Origin: DASYRX01 sp036003845
Lineage (GTDB): Bacteria > Gemmatimonadota > Gemmatimonadetes > Gemmatimonadales > Gemmatimonadaceae
DNA: 24,375 nucleotides
NCBI GenBank assembly: GCA_036003845.1
Contig: DASYRX010000219.1
Coordinates: 1 to 24,375 of the forward strand
Direction: 5' to 3'
Below, in pieces: positions 14,148 through 21,595 of this stretch (its first letter is position 1; each line of letters begins with the position of its first letter). The position numbers and the translations under genes were made by a program. The notes below the pieces were generated by a model. It was not told the DNA's origin, did no database searches, and saw only the letters and a list, made by a program, of their open reading frames with translations.

Positions 14148-15965
14148 CTAACGTGAGCCTATGACGCCGTCGAGTGAAAAGACGAAGAGCATCCCTCCCC
14201 AACTCGTGTAACGTGCAAGATCCGGGAGCGTTGTGCCGCGCTCGCGTACGTCATATGCAAGACTGGATCCCACGTCGCCGGCCACGAGGTATCCCATGTC
14301 GCCGCCAACGCCGGCGTATACGGCGATGTACTGACGCCCATCGGGGCCGCGGTACGTGATCGGATTCCCGACGACACCGGACCCGACTTTGAATTGCCAG
14401 AGTACTTCGCCTGTCGACGCGTCGACAGCCTTGAAGTAGCCGTCCAGCGTTCCATAGAAGACGACATTCCCGGCGGTGGCGAGCGCGCCGCCCCACACCG
14501 GAAACTGTTCCTTGATCCCCCAAATCTTCTTTCCGTTGGACGCATCCCACGCGATGAACTCGCCTTTGTAGTCGCCCGGTCCGCCGTACTCAGTGGGCAC
14601 CGCGCCGATGTATGGTGTCCCGGGGAAGTACGCGACGGCTCGCCCCTGGTAGTCCATGCAGAGGTTGATCGTGGGGACGTAGAAGAGCCCAGTCTTTGGA
14701 GAGAACGCGGACGGCTGCTGATTTTTTCCACCTTCGAGCGACGGACAGATGTTTTTCACGAGGACGTCCTGCTTCGTCGCCTTGGACGAGTCCACGTTAG
14801 GCCGCCCCGTCTTGAGATCGACGCCGCTGGACCAGTTCATCGGCACATAAGGCTCGGCGAGCAGAACTTCGCCCGTCGCGCGATCCAGCGTGTATGCGAA
14901 GCCGTTGCGATCGAAATGCACGAGCGCCTTACGAACGCTGTCCCCTTTGACCGGGAGATCGACGAGGACGTTCTCGTTCACCCCGTCGTAGTCCCAGAGG
15001 TCGTGCGGCGTTTGCTGATAGACCCAGCGCAGCTCACCAGTGTCGGCGTCGCGCGCCATGATCGCGCACGTCCATTTGTTGTCGCCGGGTCGCTGGTCCT
15101 GATTCCACGGGCCGGGATTCGCGGTCCCATAGTAGATGAGATTCAGCTCTGGGTCATAGGAAATCCAACCCCACACCACGCCACCGCCGAGCTTCCATCC
15201 GTCGGCGGGCCATGACGTCGCGGCGATGTTCGTGCCGCGGTCGTGATCGTAGAAGGGCTTGAAACGCTCGGTGACTTTGACGTCGCCGTCAGGCCCCGTG
15301 TTGTGCGCACGCCAGCGCTCCTTGCCGCTCGTTAGGTCCAGCGCCGCGACCCAGCCGCGCACGCCCATCTCGCCGCCGCTGGATCCGACGATCACCATGT
15401 CTTTCACGATGAGCGGCGCCATCGTGATCGTCTCGCCGCGCTCGATGTCGCCCATCTTCGTGCGCCACAGCTGCTTGCCAGTCGCCACGTCGACGGCAAC
15501 AGTGTGACCGTCAAGGAGATTGTAGACGAGCTTTCCGTCGGCGAAGGACGCGCCACGATTCACGACGTCGCAGCAGGCGAGACCCTGCGCGCGCTGATCG
15601 TTCTCCGGCCGGAACTTCCATTTGAGCGGCATCCCCGGCTGGGTGAGATCGAGCGCGTACGCCACGTTAGGGTACGGCGTGATGATGTACATCGTGTTGC
15701 CGACGACGAGCGGCTGTCCTTCGTGCCCGCGCAACACACCAGTCGAAAAGGTCCATGCGGCGCGCAGCTGGCGCACGTTGCTCGATGTGATGTCGGCGAG
15801 CTCCGAGTAGCGCGAATTGGAGTAGTCGCGCGCTGGGAGCGTCCAATCATTGGAGCCCTGCGCGGCAGGAAAAGCGATGCGCGCGCCGGCGACGACGACC
15901 TCACTCTTCGGCGCATTCTTGCAGGCCGGAAAGAGCGCAGCGAGGAGCAAGTGGCGATAACGCAT
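14148..15965 (-). CDS. PQQ-dependent alcohol dehydrogenase, lanthanide-type residues
   Basis: A 605-residue periplasmic quinoprotein (numbering below counts from the TTG three codons upstream). It has eight-bladed propeller repeats with Trp motifs such as VDVATGKQLWRTKMGD and VDASTGEVLWQFKVGSG, the vicinal cysteines of GLACCDVVNRG (134-135), metal and PQQ contacts in SSGGEMG and GTANPGPWN, and catalytic Asp328 in PHDLWDYDGVNEN. Asp330, two residues after the catalytic Asp, is the residue that marks XoxF-like lanthanide-dependent enzymes; calcium MxaF has Ala there. The product oxidises a primary alcohol and passes electrons to cytochrome c, here encoded next to it. The N-terminus HLLLAALFPACKN may be a lipobox. 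The ATG at 15965 is chosen over a TTG at 15974; no clear Shine-Dalgarno is seen. Its TAG stop is made by a CGTTAGGC word. Confidence 0.92.
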   Translation of the reverse strand: MRYRHLLLAALFPACKNAPKSEVVVAGARIAFPAAQGSNDWTLPARDYSNSRYSELADITSSNVRQLRAAWTFSTGVLRGHEGQPLVVGNTMYIITPYPNVAYALDLTQPGMPLKWKFRPENDQRAQGLACCDVVNRGASFADGKLVYNLLDGHTVAVDVATGKQLWRTKMGDIERGETITMAPLIVKDMVIVGSSGGEMGVRGWVAALDLTSGKERWRAHNTGPDGDVKVTERFKPFYDHDRGTNIAATSWPADGWKLGGGVVWGWISYDPELNLIYYGTANPGPWNQDQRPGDNKWTCAIMARDADTGELRWVYQQTPHDLWDYDGVNENVLVDLPVKGDSVRKALVHFDRNGFAYTLDRATGEVLLAEPYVPMNWSSGVDLKTGRPNVDSSKATKQDVLVKNICPSLEGGKNQQPSAFSPKTGLFYVPTINLCMDYQGRAVAYFPGTPYIGAVPTEYGGPGDYKGEFIAWDASNGKKIWGIKEQFPVWGGALATAGNVVFYGTLDGYFKAVDASTGEVLWQFKVGSGVVGNPITYRGPDGRQYIAVYAGVGGDMGYLVAGDVGSSLAYDVRERGTTLPDLARYTSWGGMLFVFSLDGVIGSR

Positions 15966-16066
15966 CCGGCCCAAGAACTACGTCACGCGCCCGTTTCGCG
16001 TAAGACGGCGTGGTGCTCTAAAGTCGCCGTTCTTATCATCTACGACGACGCTAACGGGGTCCGAAC

Positions 16067-16477
16067 ATGCTGAGGCAGATCACTCTCACCGCACTGCTTA
16101 CAGTCACCGCTGCGTGTAGCGGTGGCTCGAGCGGAGCACCAGCCGGAGCGGCTCCGTCCCCGAGTCAGCAAACGCGCAGGGACGCCAACATCATCACGCG
16201 CGCCGAAATTGAACAGGCAACGTGGGCGACGAACGCTTTTGATCTTGTGCAGCGATTGCGGCCGAGCTTCATGCGCGCCTCGGGCACCACTGGCGTCTCA
16301 GGTGCTCCGAGGACGGCAATGGTCCGTCTGAACGATCAGGATATGGGTGACTTTGGCGCGCTGCGTCAGATCCAGCCGAGCTCAGTGCAGGAGATCAGGT
16401 ACTACTCCGCGCCGGATGCCACAGCAAAGTTCGGCGGCTTACGCGGTCGGCCCGTCATTCACGTGACGACTAGGTAA
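16067..16477 (+). CDS. TonB-plug-like lipoprotein
   Basis: A 136-residue protein with a lipoprotein signal (LTALLTVTAACSGGSS, Cys17) and a low-complexity linker. A domain resembling the plug of TonB-dependent receptors follows: ITRAEIEQATWATNAFDLVQ, then VRLNDQDMGDFGALRQI and VQEIRYYSAPDATAKFGGLR, ending RGRPVIHVTTR. No barrel follows, so it is a free-standing plug-like domain, a type common in Gemmatimonadota as far as I recall. Its function is unknown. It is divergent from the PQQ dehydrogenase, 101 bases apart. A 128-bp inverted repeat begins 15 bases after the stop. Confidence 0.75.
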   Translation: MLRQITLTALLTVTAACSGGSSGAPAGAAPSPSQQTRRDANIITRAEIEQATWATNAFDLVQRLRPSFMRASGTTGVSGAPRTAMVRLNDQDMGDFGALRQIQPSSVQEIRYYSAPDATAKFGGLRGRPVIHVTTR

Positions 16478-16492
16478 GATCAAAAGCTCTTC

Positions 16493-16620
16493 ACCACAGA
16501 GAACACGGAGAACACAGAGAACTACTGGTACATCTGACGATCGGGCAATGCGGGCGCGAACAACTTAGACGGGGCTTTTGTTTACAAGCACTTCTTTGCG
16601 TTCTTTGTGTTCTCTGTGGT
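16493..16620. repeat. Intergenic inverted repeat, CACAGAGAA-type arms
   Basis: The left arm (16493-16521) is tandem CACAGAGAA, CACGGAGAA, CACAGAGAA with period 9. The right arm (16592-16620) ends TTCTCTGTGGT and pairs with it at 25 of 29 positions, with two mismatches able to form G-U pairs. The spacer is 70 bases. It lies between the ends of the convergent plug-like lipoprotein and MFS genes and could act as a terminator. Confidence 0.85.
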
Positions 16621-16643
16621 TGAGGCTTTTTCGAAACCCAGAA

Positions 16644-17912
16644 CTATTCGGCGAGTGCCTGACGACTGCGATCTGGGAACAGTAGGCTGAGCAGAGCGCC
16701 GGCGAGAAAGAAGGCCGACGTCAGTGCGAGCGCCGAGCCGATCCCCACGTTAGGCATCGTCGCGACGAATCCGATCGTGTAAGGCGCCAGAGCACCCATT
16801 CCGCGACCCAGGTTGTACGTCAGCCCCTGTCCTGTCGCGCGAACTGCCGTCGGAAAGAGCTCAGCGAGGAATGACCCAAACATGCTGAAATACCCATATC
16901 CCACGAATCCAAGGAGGGGTCCGATCAGCATCAGCACCGCTGGACTGCGCGCCATCTGGCCATAGATCGGCACCAGAATGGCCGCGGTCAGCAGATACGC
17001 GATGAATGTGCGCCGACGCCCCAGCCGATCCGCGATGAAACCGAACGAGAGATAGCCGGCGTACGCGCCTAACTGCACCGGGATGATCCAACCCGCCGAT
17101 CGCACGATCGACATTCCCGCGCCGCCACGCGCCACCGGCGTGGCGAGAAACCCAGGGAGCCAGAAGAACAATCCCCAGTTCGCGAACTGCACACACGCCG
17201 AGAGGAGCGTTGCTAATATCGTCCGGCGTCTGTACTCAGGGCCGAAGAGCACACGAAACGGGTTCGTCGCTCGCTTGCCTTCTCGTTTGCGCTGCAGCCA
17301 GGCTTCCGGCTCCTGGACGCGGCGTCTGATCCACAGCGTGAACAGCGCCGGCAGCACGCCGACAGCGAAGAGCCAACGCCACGCACTCGCGCCTAACGGG
17401 AGAATGTCGAGGATGAGCGCGGCGAGCAGCGTCGCGGCGATATATCCCAGCGCCCAACCCGACTGCATGATGCTGATCGCCTTCGTGCGATGCTCCGGCG
17501 GCCACGTCTCGCTGACGAGGACGGCACCCGACGCCCATTCGCCGCCCATGCCGATGCCTAACACAACGCGCCAGAGCATCAGTTGCAGCAAAGTCTGGGA
17601 CGTGGCCGCGCCGAGCGAACAGAAGGAGAAGATCAGCACCGTGCCGATCAGCGCCCGCGTACGCCCGATGCGGTCCGCGATCACGCCGAAGAGAATGCCC
17701 CCGGCGGCGGACGTGAGCAGCGTAACCGTCCCGAGGAGGCCCGCCGTGGCGTCGTCGAAACCGAAGTAGCGCTTGAGGTGCCCGATAGCCATGACATAGA
17801 GCAGGAAGTCCATGGCATCGAGCATCCAGCCGAGCTTCGCGGCGATCAGTGCGCGCCACTGTGTGGGCGTGACTGTGCGGTACCAGGGGAGCGCGAGGGT
17901 TTGGTTAGGCAA
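16644..17912 (-). CDS. MFS transporter, metabolite:proton symporter type
   Basis: A 422-residue inner-membrane transporter with about 12 hydrophobic helices. The first helix contains MLDAMDFLLYV, the acidic pattern of aromatic-acid and sialic-acid-type MFS symporters. Motif A appears as GVIADRIGRTRAL (76-88) and again in the second half as GFIADRLGRRRTF, with a charged central loop (RRRVQEPEAWLQRKREGKR). The substrate is not predictable beyond organic acid or similar. The start is a TTG whose next codons (CCT AAC) are a variant of the CGTTAGGC word. No Shine-Dalgarno is visible because a GAGGTCA tandem repeat begins 5 bases upstream. Embedded words read MPNV, PLGA, QLGA and VLGI. It is divergent from threonine dehydratase. 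Confidence 0.9.
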   Translation of the reverse strand: MPNQTLALPWYRTVTPTQWRALIAAKLGWMLDAMDFLLYVMAIGHLKRYFGFDDATAGLLGTVTLLTSAAGGILFGVIADRIGRTRALIGTVLIFSFCSLGAATSQTLLQLMLWRVVLGIGMGGEWASGAVLVSETWPPEHRTKAISIMQSGWALGYIAATLLAALILDILPLGASAWRWLFAVGVLPALFTLWIRRRVQEPEAWLQRKREGKRATNPFRVLFGPEYRRRTILATLLSACVQFANWGLFFWLPGFLATPVARGGAGMSIVRSAGWIIPVQLGAYAGYLSFGFIADRLGRRRTFIAYLLTAAILVPIYGQMARSPAVLMLIGPLLGFVGYGYFSMFGSFLAELFPTAVRATGQGLTYNLGRGMGALAPYTIGFVATMPNVGIGSALALTSAFFLAGALLSLLFPDRSRQALAE

Positions 17913-17916
17913 GTAC

Positions 17917-18060
17917 GAGGTCAGAGGTCAGAGGTCAGAGGTCAGAGGTCAAAGCGACTCCCAAATGCGACCGTCGAGCGCCAAATGGTAGCACCTGTCG
18001 CTCTTCCTGTACATTTTCCCGTTGCAGGCTCTGACCTCTAACCTCTGACCTCTGACCTTT
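17917..18060. repeat. Inverted tandem heptamers, GAGGTCA x5 / TGACCTC x4
   Basis: Five perfect GAGGTCA units (17917-17951) face about four TGACCTC-type units (18029-18060) across a 77-base spacer, giving a possible stem of about 30 bp. The element fills the whole gap between the divergent MFS and threonine dehydratase start codons, so both promoters must lie in or next to it. Confidence 0.9.
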
Positions 18061-19027
18061 GGCCTCGCCGTTTAGCTTATCGCTCCGCGATTTCCAGGAA
18101 GTCCGAGAACGGATCGCCCCCCACATCAAACACACGCCGCTGTTAGGCTCGCGGCAGCTGAGCGACCTCACAGGCTTTGACGTTAGGCTCAAGGCGGAGA
18201 TGTTTCAGCGCGTCGGGTCGTACAAGATCCGCGGACCGCTCAACAAGTTCTCGCTCATGTCCGACGAGCAGAAAAGTCGCGGTGTCGTCTGTTCCTCGGC
18301 AGGGAACCACGCGCAAGGCGTTGCGCTCGCTGCCAAGATCCACGGCATCCGCGCCGTCGTGTGCATGGCCGCAAATGCCACGCGATCCAAAGTCGAGGCG
18401 ACGAAAGGCTACGGCGCCGAAGTCGTGCTGCACGGCAACATCTGGGACGAGGCCAACGAGAAGGCCAAAGAGCTGGTGCGCACCGAAGGACTCACGTACG
18501 TGCATCCCTTCGACGATGAGCAGCTCATCGCCGGCCAGGGCACACTCGGCCTCGAGATCGTGCAAGATTGGCCTAACGTGGATGCGGTCATCGTTCCCAT
18601 TGGTGGCGGCGGGCTCATCTCGGGCGTGTCCATGGCCGTGAAGTCGCATAATCCGAAGATCCGCGTGATCGGCGTCGAGTCGTCGGACGGGCCAGCGATG
18701 CAGGCCAGCGTCGCATCCGGCAAACTCGAGACGATCGACTGTCGCACAATCATCGACGGGCTGCGCGTGAAGCGCTGCGGCGAGATCACGTTTTCGGTCG
18801 TGCAGCGGTTCGTCGATGAGATCGTCGCGCTCCCGGATCGCGACATTTTCGACGCGATGATCTGGGTGATGGAGCGTTGCAAGCTCGTTGTCGAGGGTGC
18901 CGCGGCCGCACCCGTGGGCGCCCTCATGCACGGGCTGGTGAAGCTCCCGACGGGCTCTCGCGTCGCCGTCGTTCTCTCAGGCGGGAACGTCAACCTGGAT
19001 CAGTTGCGCGGCCTGTCTTGGAACTGA
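18059..19027 (+). CDS. Threonine ammonia-lyase, short (no ACT domain)
   Basis: A 322-residue fold-type II PLP enzyme that deaminates threonine (or serine) to 2-oxobutyrate (or pyruvate) in the cytoplasm. PLP-binding Lys56 lies in GSYKIRGP, the substrate loop is SSAGNHAQGVA (about 79-89), the phosphate-binding loop is PIGGGGLISG, and the C-terminal VVLSGGNVNLDQL is conserved. The length equals the catabolic TdcB form; the regulatory ACT domains of biosynthetic IlvA are absent. Serine racemase and hydroxyaspartate dehydratase are close relatives and cannot be excluded. The only plausible start is a TTG at 18059, within the last bases of the inverted repeat, and no Shine-Dalgarno is visible. Three uptake-like words are embedded (LLGS, DVRL, WPNV). 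Confidence 0.9.
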   Translation: MASPFSLSLRDFQEVRERIAPHIKHTPLLGSRQLSDLTGFDVRLKAEMFQRVGSYKIRGPLNKFSLMSDEQKSRGVVCSSAGNHAQGVALAAKIHGIRAVVCMAANATRSKVEATKGYGAEVVLHGNIWDEANEKAKELVRTEGLTYVHPFDDEQLIAGQGTLGLEIVQDWPNVDAVIVPIGGGGLISGVSMAVKSHNPKIRVIGVESSDGPAMQASVASGKLETIDCRTIIDGLRVKRCGEITFSVVQRFVDEIVALPDRDIFDAMIWVMERCKLVVEGAAAAPVGALMHGLVKLPTGSRVAVVLSGGNVNLDQLRGLSWN

Positions 19028-19158
19028 CCGACCACACAGATTGATTCTCGTCAGTCGTGGTCGGCGCCGATTGCCGCGCCTCGCTTACACTTACGACTCA
19101 TGGGAAAGATGCTTTGATGCGTGTGATGCTCTAATAAGCTTGAGAAAAACACAAAGTT

Positions 19159-19168
19159 GTTGATCAAC
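19159..19168. promoter_or_regulatory. Palindrome GTTGATCAAC in AT-richer gap
   Basis: The 238-base gap 19028-19265 contains an AT-richer stretch (about 19120-19190) with this perfect 10-bp palindrome, about 100 bases before the DinB-family gene. It could be an operator in the promoter region; I see no convincing -35/-10 pair. Confidence 0.2.
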
Positions 19169-19265
19169 TCATCTCGTGAATCTCAGCATCCTTTCAAAGG
19201 TCGGAGAAGCTTACCAGCCAGGTCGCAGATTGAACGCCACATCGAAAATTCTAAGGAGCAATTAC

Positions 19266-19823
19266 ATGCGTCGTCCCACCGCATTAGCACTCGCTACTGT
19301 CGCCATGCTCGCGACTGGCGCGACTCGCGCAGCCGCGCAGCAGGAAAAGCTCGTCGCTGACCTCCTCGCGGACGTCAGCGAAGTCGAGCAGAAAATGGTC
19401 GGCCTCGCCAAGAAGATGCCCGCCGACAAGTTCGACTGGCGGCCGGGAACGGGCGTCCGCTCGTTCTCCGAGGTCGTGATGCACGTCGCCGCCGATAACT
19501 ACTTCATCCCGGCGATGGTCGGCGTTGACGCCGATGCGGCGACTGGGATCAAGGGCAACGACTACAAGACCGCCGTCACGTATGAGCAGCGCAAGCTTGC
19601 GCGCGAAGCCGCGATCGCCGAGATGGAGAAATCGTTCGCGCACCTCAAGAAGGCATTGCAGAACACGTCGACAGCTCGTCTCTCGGAGAGCGTGAGCATG
19701 TTCGGTCAGACATCCACGGTGCAGAAGACCTGGATTCTCGCCGCGACGCATCTGCACGAGCATTTGGGTCAGGCGATCGCTTATGCGCGGAGCAACAACG
19801 TCGTTCCGCCGTGGAGTCAGTAG
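19266..19823 (+). CDS. Exported DinB-family protein
   Basis: A 185-residue protein with a signal peptide (LALATVAMLATGATRAAAQQ) followed by a DinB_2-type four-helix bundle. The candidate metal ligands are His73 in EVVMHVAADNY and the His pair in THLHEHLGQAIAYARSNNV (162 and 166). KFDWRPGTGVRSFSEVV is also typical of the family. Members include thiol-dependent transferases, but most are uncharacterised. AAGGAG seven bases before the ATG at 19266 makes the start very clear, although the frame is open to 19176. It stops at TAG directly before a GCCTAACA word and a TTAGGGG-type inverted repeat. Confidence 0.88.
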   Translation: MRRPTALALATVAMLATGATRAAAQQEKLVADLLADVSEVEQKMVGLAKKMPADKFDWRPGTGVRSFSEVVMHVAADNYFIPAMVGVDADAATGIKGNDYKTAVTYEQRKLAREAAIAEMEKSFAHLKKALQNTSTARLSESVSMFGQTSTVQKTWILAATHLHEHLGQAIAYARSNNVVPPWSQ

Positions 19824-19837
19824 CCTAACAACTAGGG

Positions 19838-19925
19838 GTTAGGGGATAGGGGTTAGGGGTTAGGGCTCGGCATTTTGCGAGACGTCGCGCTATCCCGGGC
19901 TAACCCCTCACCCCCAACCCCTAAC
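19838..19925. repeat. Inverted tandem heptamers, TTAGGGG type (first)
   Basis: The left arm (19838-19863) is about four units of GGTTAGG/GGATAGG with period 7. The right arm (19900-19925) is C-rich and pairs with it at 23 of 26 positions; the spacer is 36 bases. It fills the gap between the DinB gene and the AstE-like gene. The G-rich strand could form a quadruplex. Confidence 0.85.
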
Positions 19926-19936
19926 ACCTCATCCAC

Positions 19937-20890
19937 GTGAATCGGACCGACCTAGGAGCAGGTCGTAGTCGCCTAACGCTTCCCGTCAGCACTCTCGCCA
20001 GCGGCTTCGAGCTGAGCCTAACGGTCCTCACGATTGACGGCGCGCAGCGCGGGCCGCGGGTGGGGATCTGTGCCATGATCCACGGCGATGAAATCGAAGG
20101 CCTGCTCATTTTACGCGAGCTGTGGCGCACGATCGATGTGAAAGAACTGCGCGGGTCGCTGTGGCTGTTGCCCGTGGCGAACCCGCTCGCGATGGAAGCC
20201 ATCACGCGCAACACGCCGATCGACATGCTGGACATGAATCGGCTCTTTCCTGGTCAGCCCGCAGGTTGGCTGAGTGAACAGCAGGCGCATGTGATTTCGC
20301 ACGGATTCATCGACGAGATCGAAGCACTGATAGACATTCACGCAGGCGGCACGTTCCCGTGGGTGGATTACTGCTATGTCGTGAATGACGAGGCATGGTC
20401 GCGTGCTTTTGGCTCCGCGCTGCTGTATCGGCCGGCTGTGAGCTACAGCGGAACGACGGCGACCTACGCGGCATCGCGCGGGATCCCGATCAACGTCGTG
20501 GAAATCGGCGGCGGCTACCAGGATCAATCTGTGCACGTCACGAACGGCGTTCGCGGCCTAACGAATTCGCTACGCTCGAAGGGTCTCCTCGCCGGGGAAT
20601 GCGAACGGCGCGCAGGCCAAGTCCTGATGCGCGACATGACCGTGATGCGCCCGCGATTCGGTGGCCTCTGCGTGCCGCGCAAGAAGCTGGAGCCTGGTGT
20701 TCAGTTTGAGGGGCAGCAACCGCTCGCCGACATCGTGAGTCCTTACACCTTCGAGACGCTGGAGACGATGGTCGCTCCGTACGAGCGCAACATCGTCGTG
20801 CTGGCGCGGAACTACATGACGCGCATCCATCCCGGCGACTACGGTTTCATGATCGGGAACGCGGCGACTGCCACGACGTACGCGGACTAG
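19937..20890 (+). CDS. Succinylglutamate desuccinylase / aspartoacylase family protein
   Basis: A 317-residue zinc carboxypeptidase-fold deacylase. Zinc ligands are visible as His49 and Glu52 in MIHGDEIEG and His135 in LIDIHAGGTF. The substrate-binding DMNRLFPG (99-106) and a late VVEIGGG are also family marks. By family knowledge it removes an acyl group from an N-acyl amino acid or similar compound, but the true substrate is open: length and motif order fit the broad M14-like AstE/AspA group rather than a specific member. The start is a GTG 11 bases after the repeat arm, with no Shine-Dalgarno. A membrane protein and a sodium symporter follow 6 bases and then -4 bases away, so it probably processes what the symporter imports. 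Confidence 0.85.
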   Translation: MNRTDLGAGRSRLTLPVSTLASGFELSLTVLTIDGAQRGPRVGICAMIHGDEIEGLLILRELWRTIDVKELRGSLWLLPVANPLAMEAITRNTPIDMLDMNRLFPGQPAGWLSEQQAHVISHGFIDEIEALIDIHAGGTFPWVDYCYVVNDEAWSRAFGSALLYRPAVSYSGTTATYAASRGIPINVVEIGGGYQDQSVHVTNGVRGLTNSLRSKGLLAGECERRAGQVLMRDMTVMRPRFGGLCVPRKKLEPGVQFEGQQPLADIVSPYTFETLETMVAPYERNIVVLARNYMTRIHPGDYGFMIGNAATATTYAD

Positions 20891-20896
20891 GTCCAG

Positions 20897-21595
20897 GTGT
20901 TGCGCCACCTAACGAGGGTTGTTGTCGCGGCCACGCTCGCCGCGGGCAGCGTATCGGCGCAGCAGCAGCCACGCGCTCGCGTTCAGCAAGCAGACGTCGC
21001 GATCTACGTCATCGGCGCCGTAGCTAGAGTGAGAGCGCGCTACATATTCGCCGGTAACCCCGGCGCAGTGAGCTTCGAATACCTCGAGCAGCCGTGCGCG
21101 GTCGTCGGGCCGATCCGCCTGGAGTCCAACGGCAAACAAGTTCCGTACGCCGGAGAAGCGACTGATCCCTGGGTGCGACTGCATGATACCAGCGCGGTGG
21201 ATCCCACGCGACTCTCGTTAGGCTATCAGATCACGTATGAGGTGAAGCTCGCCGCCTCTGACGTCAGCGTCCCCATCGTTCTTCCCACGAGCGCCTTGAC
21301 GGGGACCCGGCGAGGCGAGCCCGTCGCCACTATCCACGCGACGTTAATGTGGAATGCGAGACCGATCGTTCCGCGAATGATGTTCAATGAATCCACGCGC
21401 AGCTGGTCAGCGCGTATGGCGGCGCTGCCATCCGCCGTACGTCTCTCCGCTGCGGGCGTGCCTAACGAAAAGTGCTGGCTCGAACCCAAGAACAGCGGCG
21501 GACTGGCGCGCGTCTTCTGGGCGCTCGTCGCCACGCTCGCGCTCTGGGTGCCACTCTATATGTGGTGGGCGAATCGTCAACGCCGCGCGGCATGA
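20897..21595 (+). CDS. Unknown exported protein with C-terminal membrane anchor
   Basis: A 232-residue protein I do not recognise. It has a signal peptide (VVVAATLAAGSVSAQQQ), a strand-rich periplasmic middle part of about 170 residues containing two cysteines (EQPCAV and NEKCWL) that could pair, and a single C-terminal transmembrane helix (VFWALVATLALWVPLYMWW) followed by NRQRRAA, which predicts a cytoplasmic tail. The GTG start is 6 bases after the AstE-like stop, and its TGA stop overlaps the symporter start as ATGA. Such coupling suggests a physical or functional partner of the symporter. Three uptake-like words are embedded (HLTR, SLGY, VPNE). Confidence 0.75.
   Translation: MLRHLTRVVVAATLAAGSVSAQQQPRARVQQADVAIYVIGAVARVRARYIFAGNPGAVSFEYLEQPCAVVGPIRLESNGKQVPYAGEATDPWVRLHDTSAVDPTRLSLGYQITYEVKLAASDVSVPIVLPTSALTGTRRGEPVATIHATLMWNARPIVPRMMFNESTRSWSARMAALPSAVRLSAAGVPNEKCWLEPKNSGGLARVFWALVATLALWVPLYMWWANRQRRAA

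Noticed and set aside
14394..15215. 273-codon plus-strand open frame opposite the PQQ dehydrogenase
   Set aside because: It is antisense to a gene with all family motifs, is rich in Arg/Val/Asp, has no recognisable domain or ribosome-binding site, and is a typical GC-rich shadow frame.
17917..18060. Possible CRISPR array
   Set aside because: The units are 7 bases in direct tandem without spacers and appear inverted on the other side; there are no cas genes.
18143..18931. 262-codon minus-strand open frame opposite threonine dehydratase
   Set aside because: It is a shadow of a clearly conserved enzyme, with His/Asp/Arg-rich composition and no motif.
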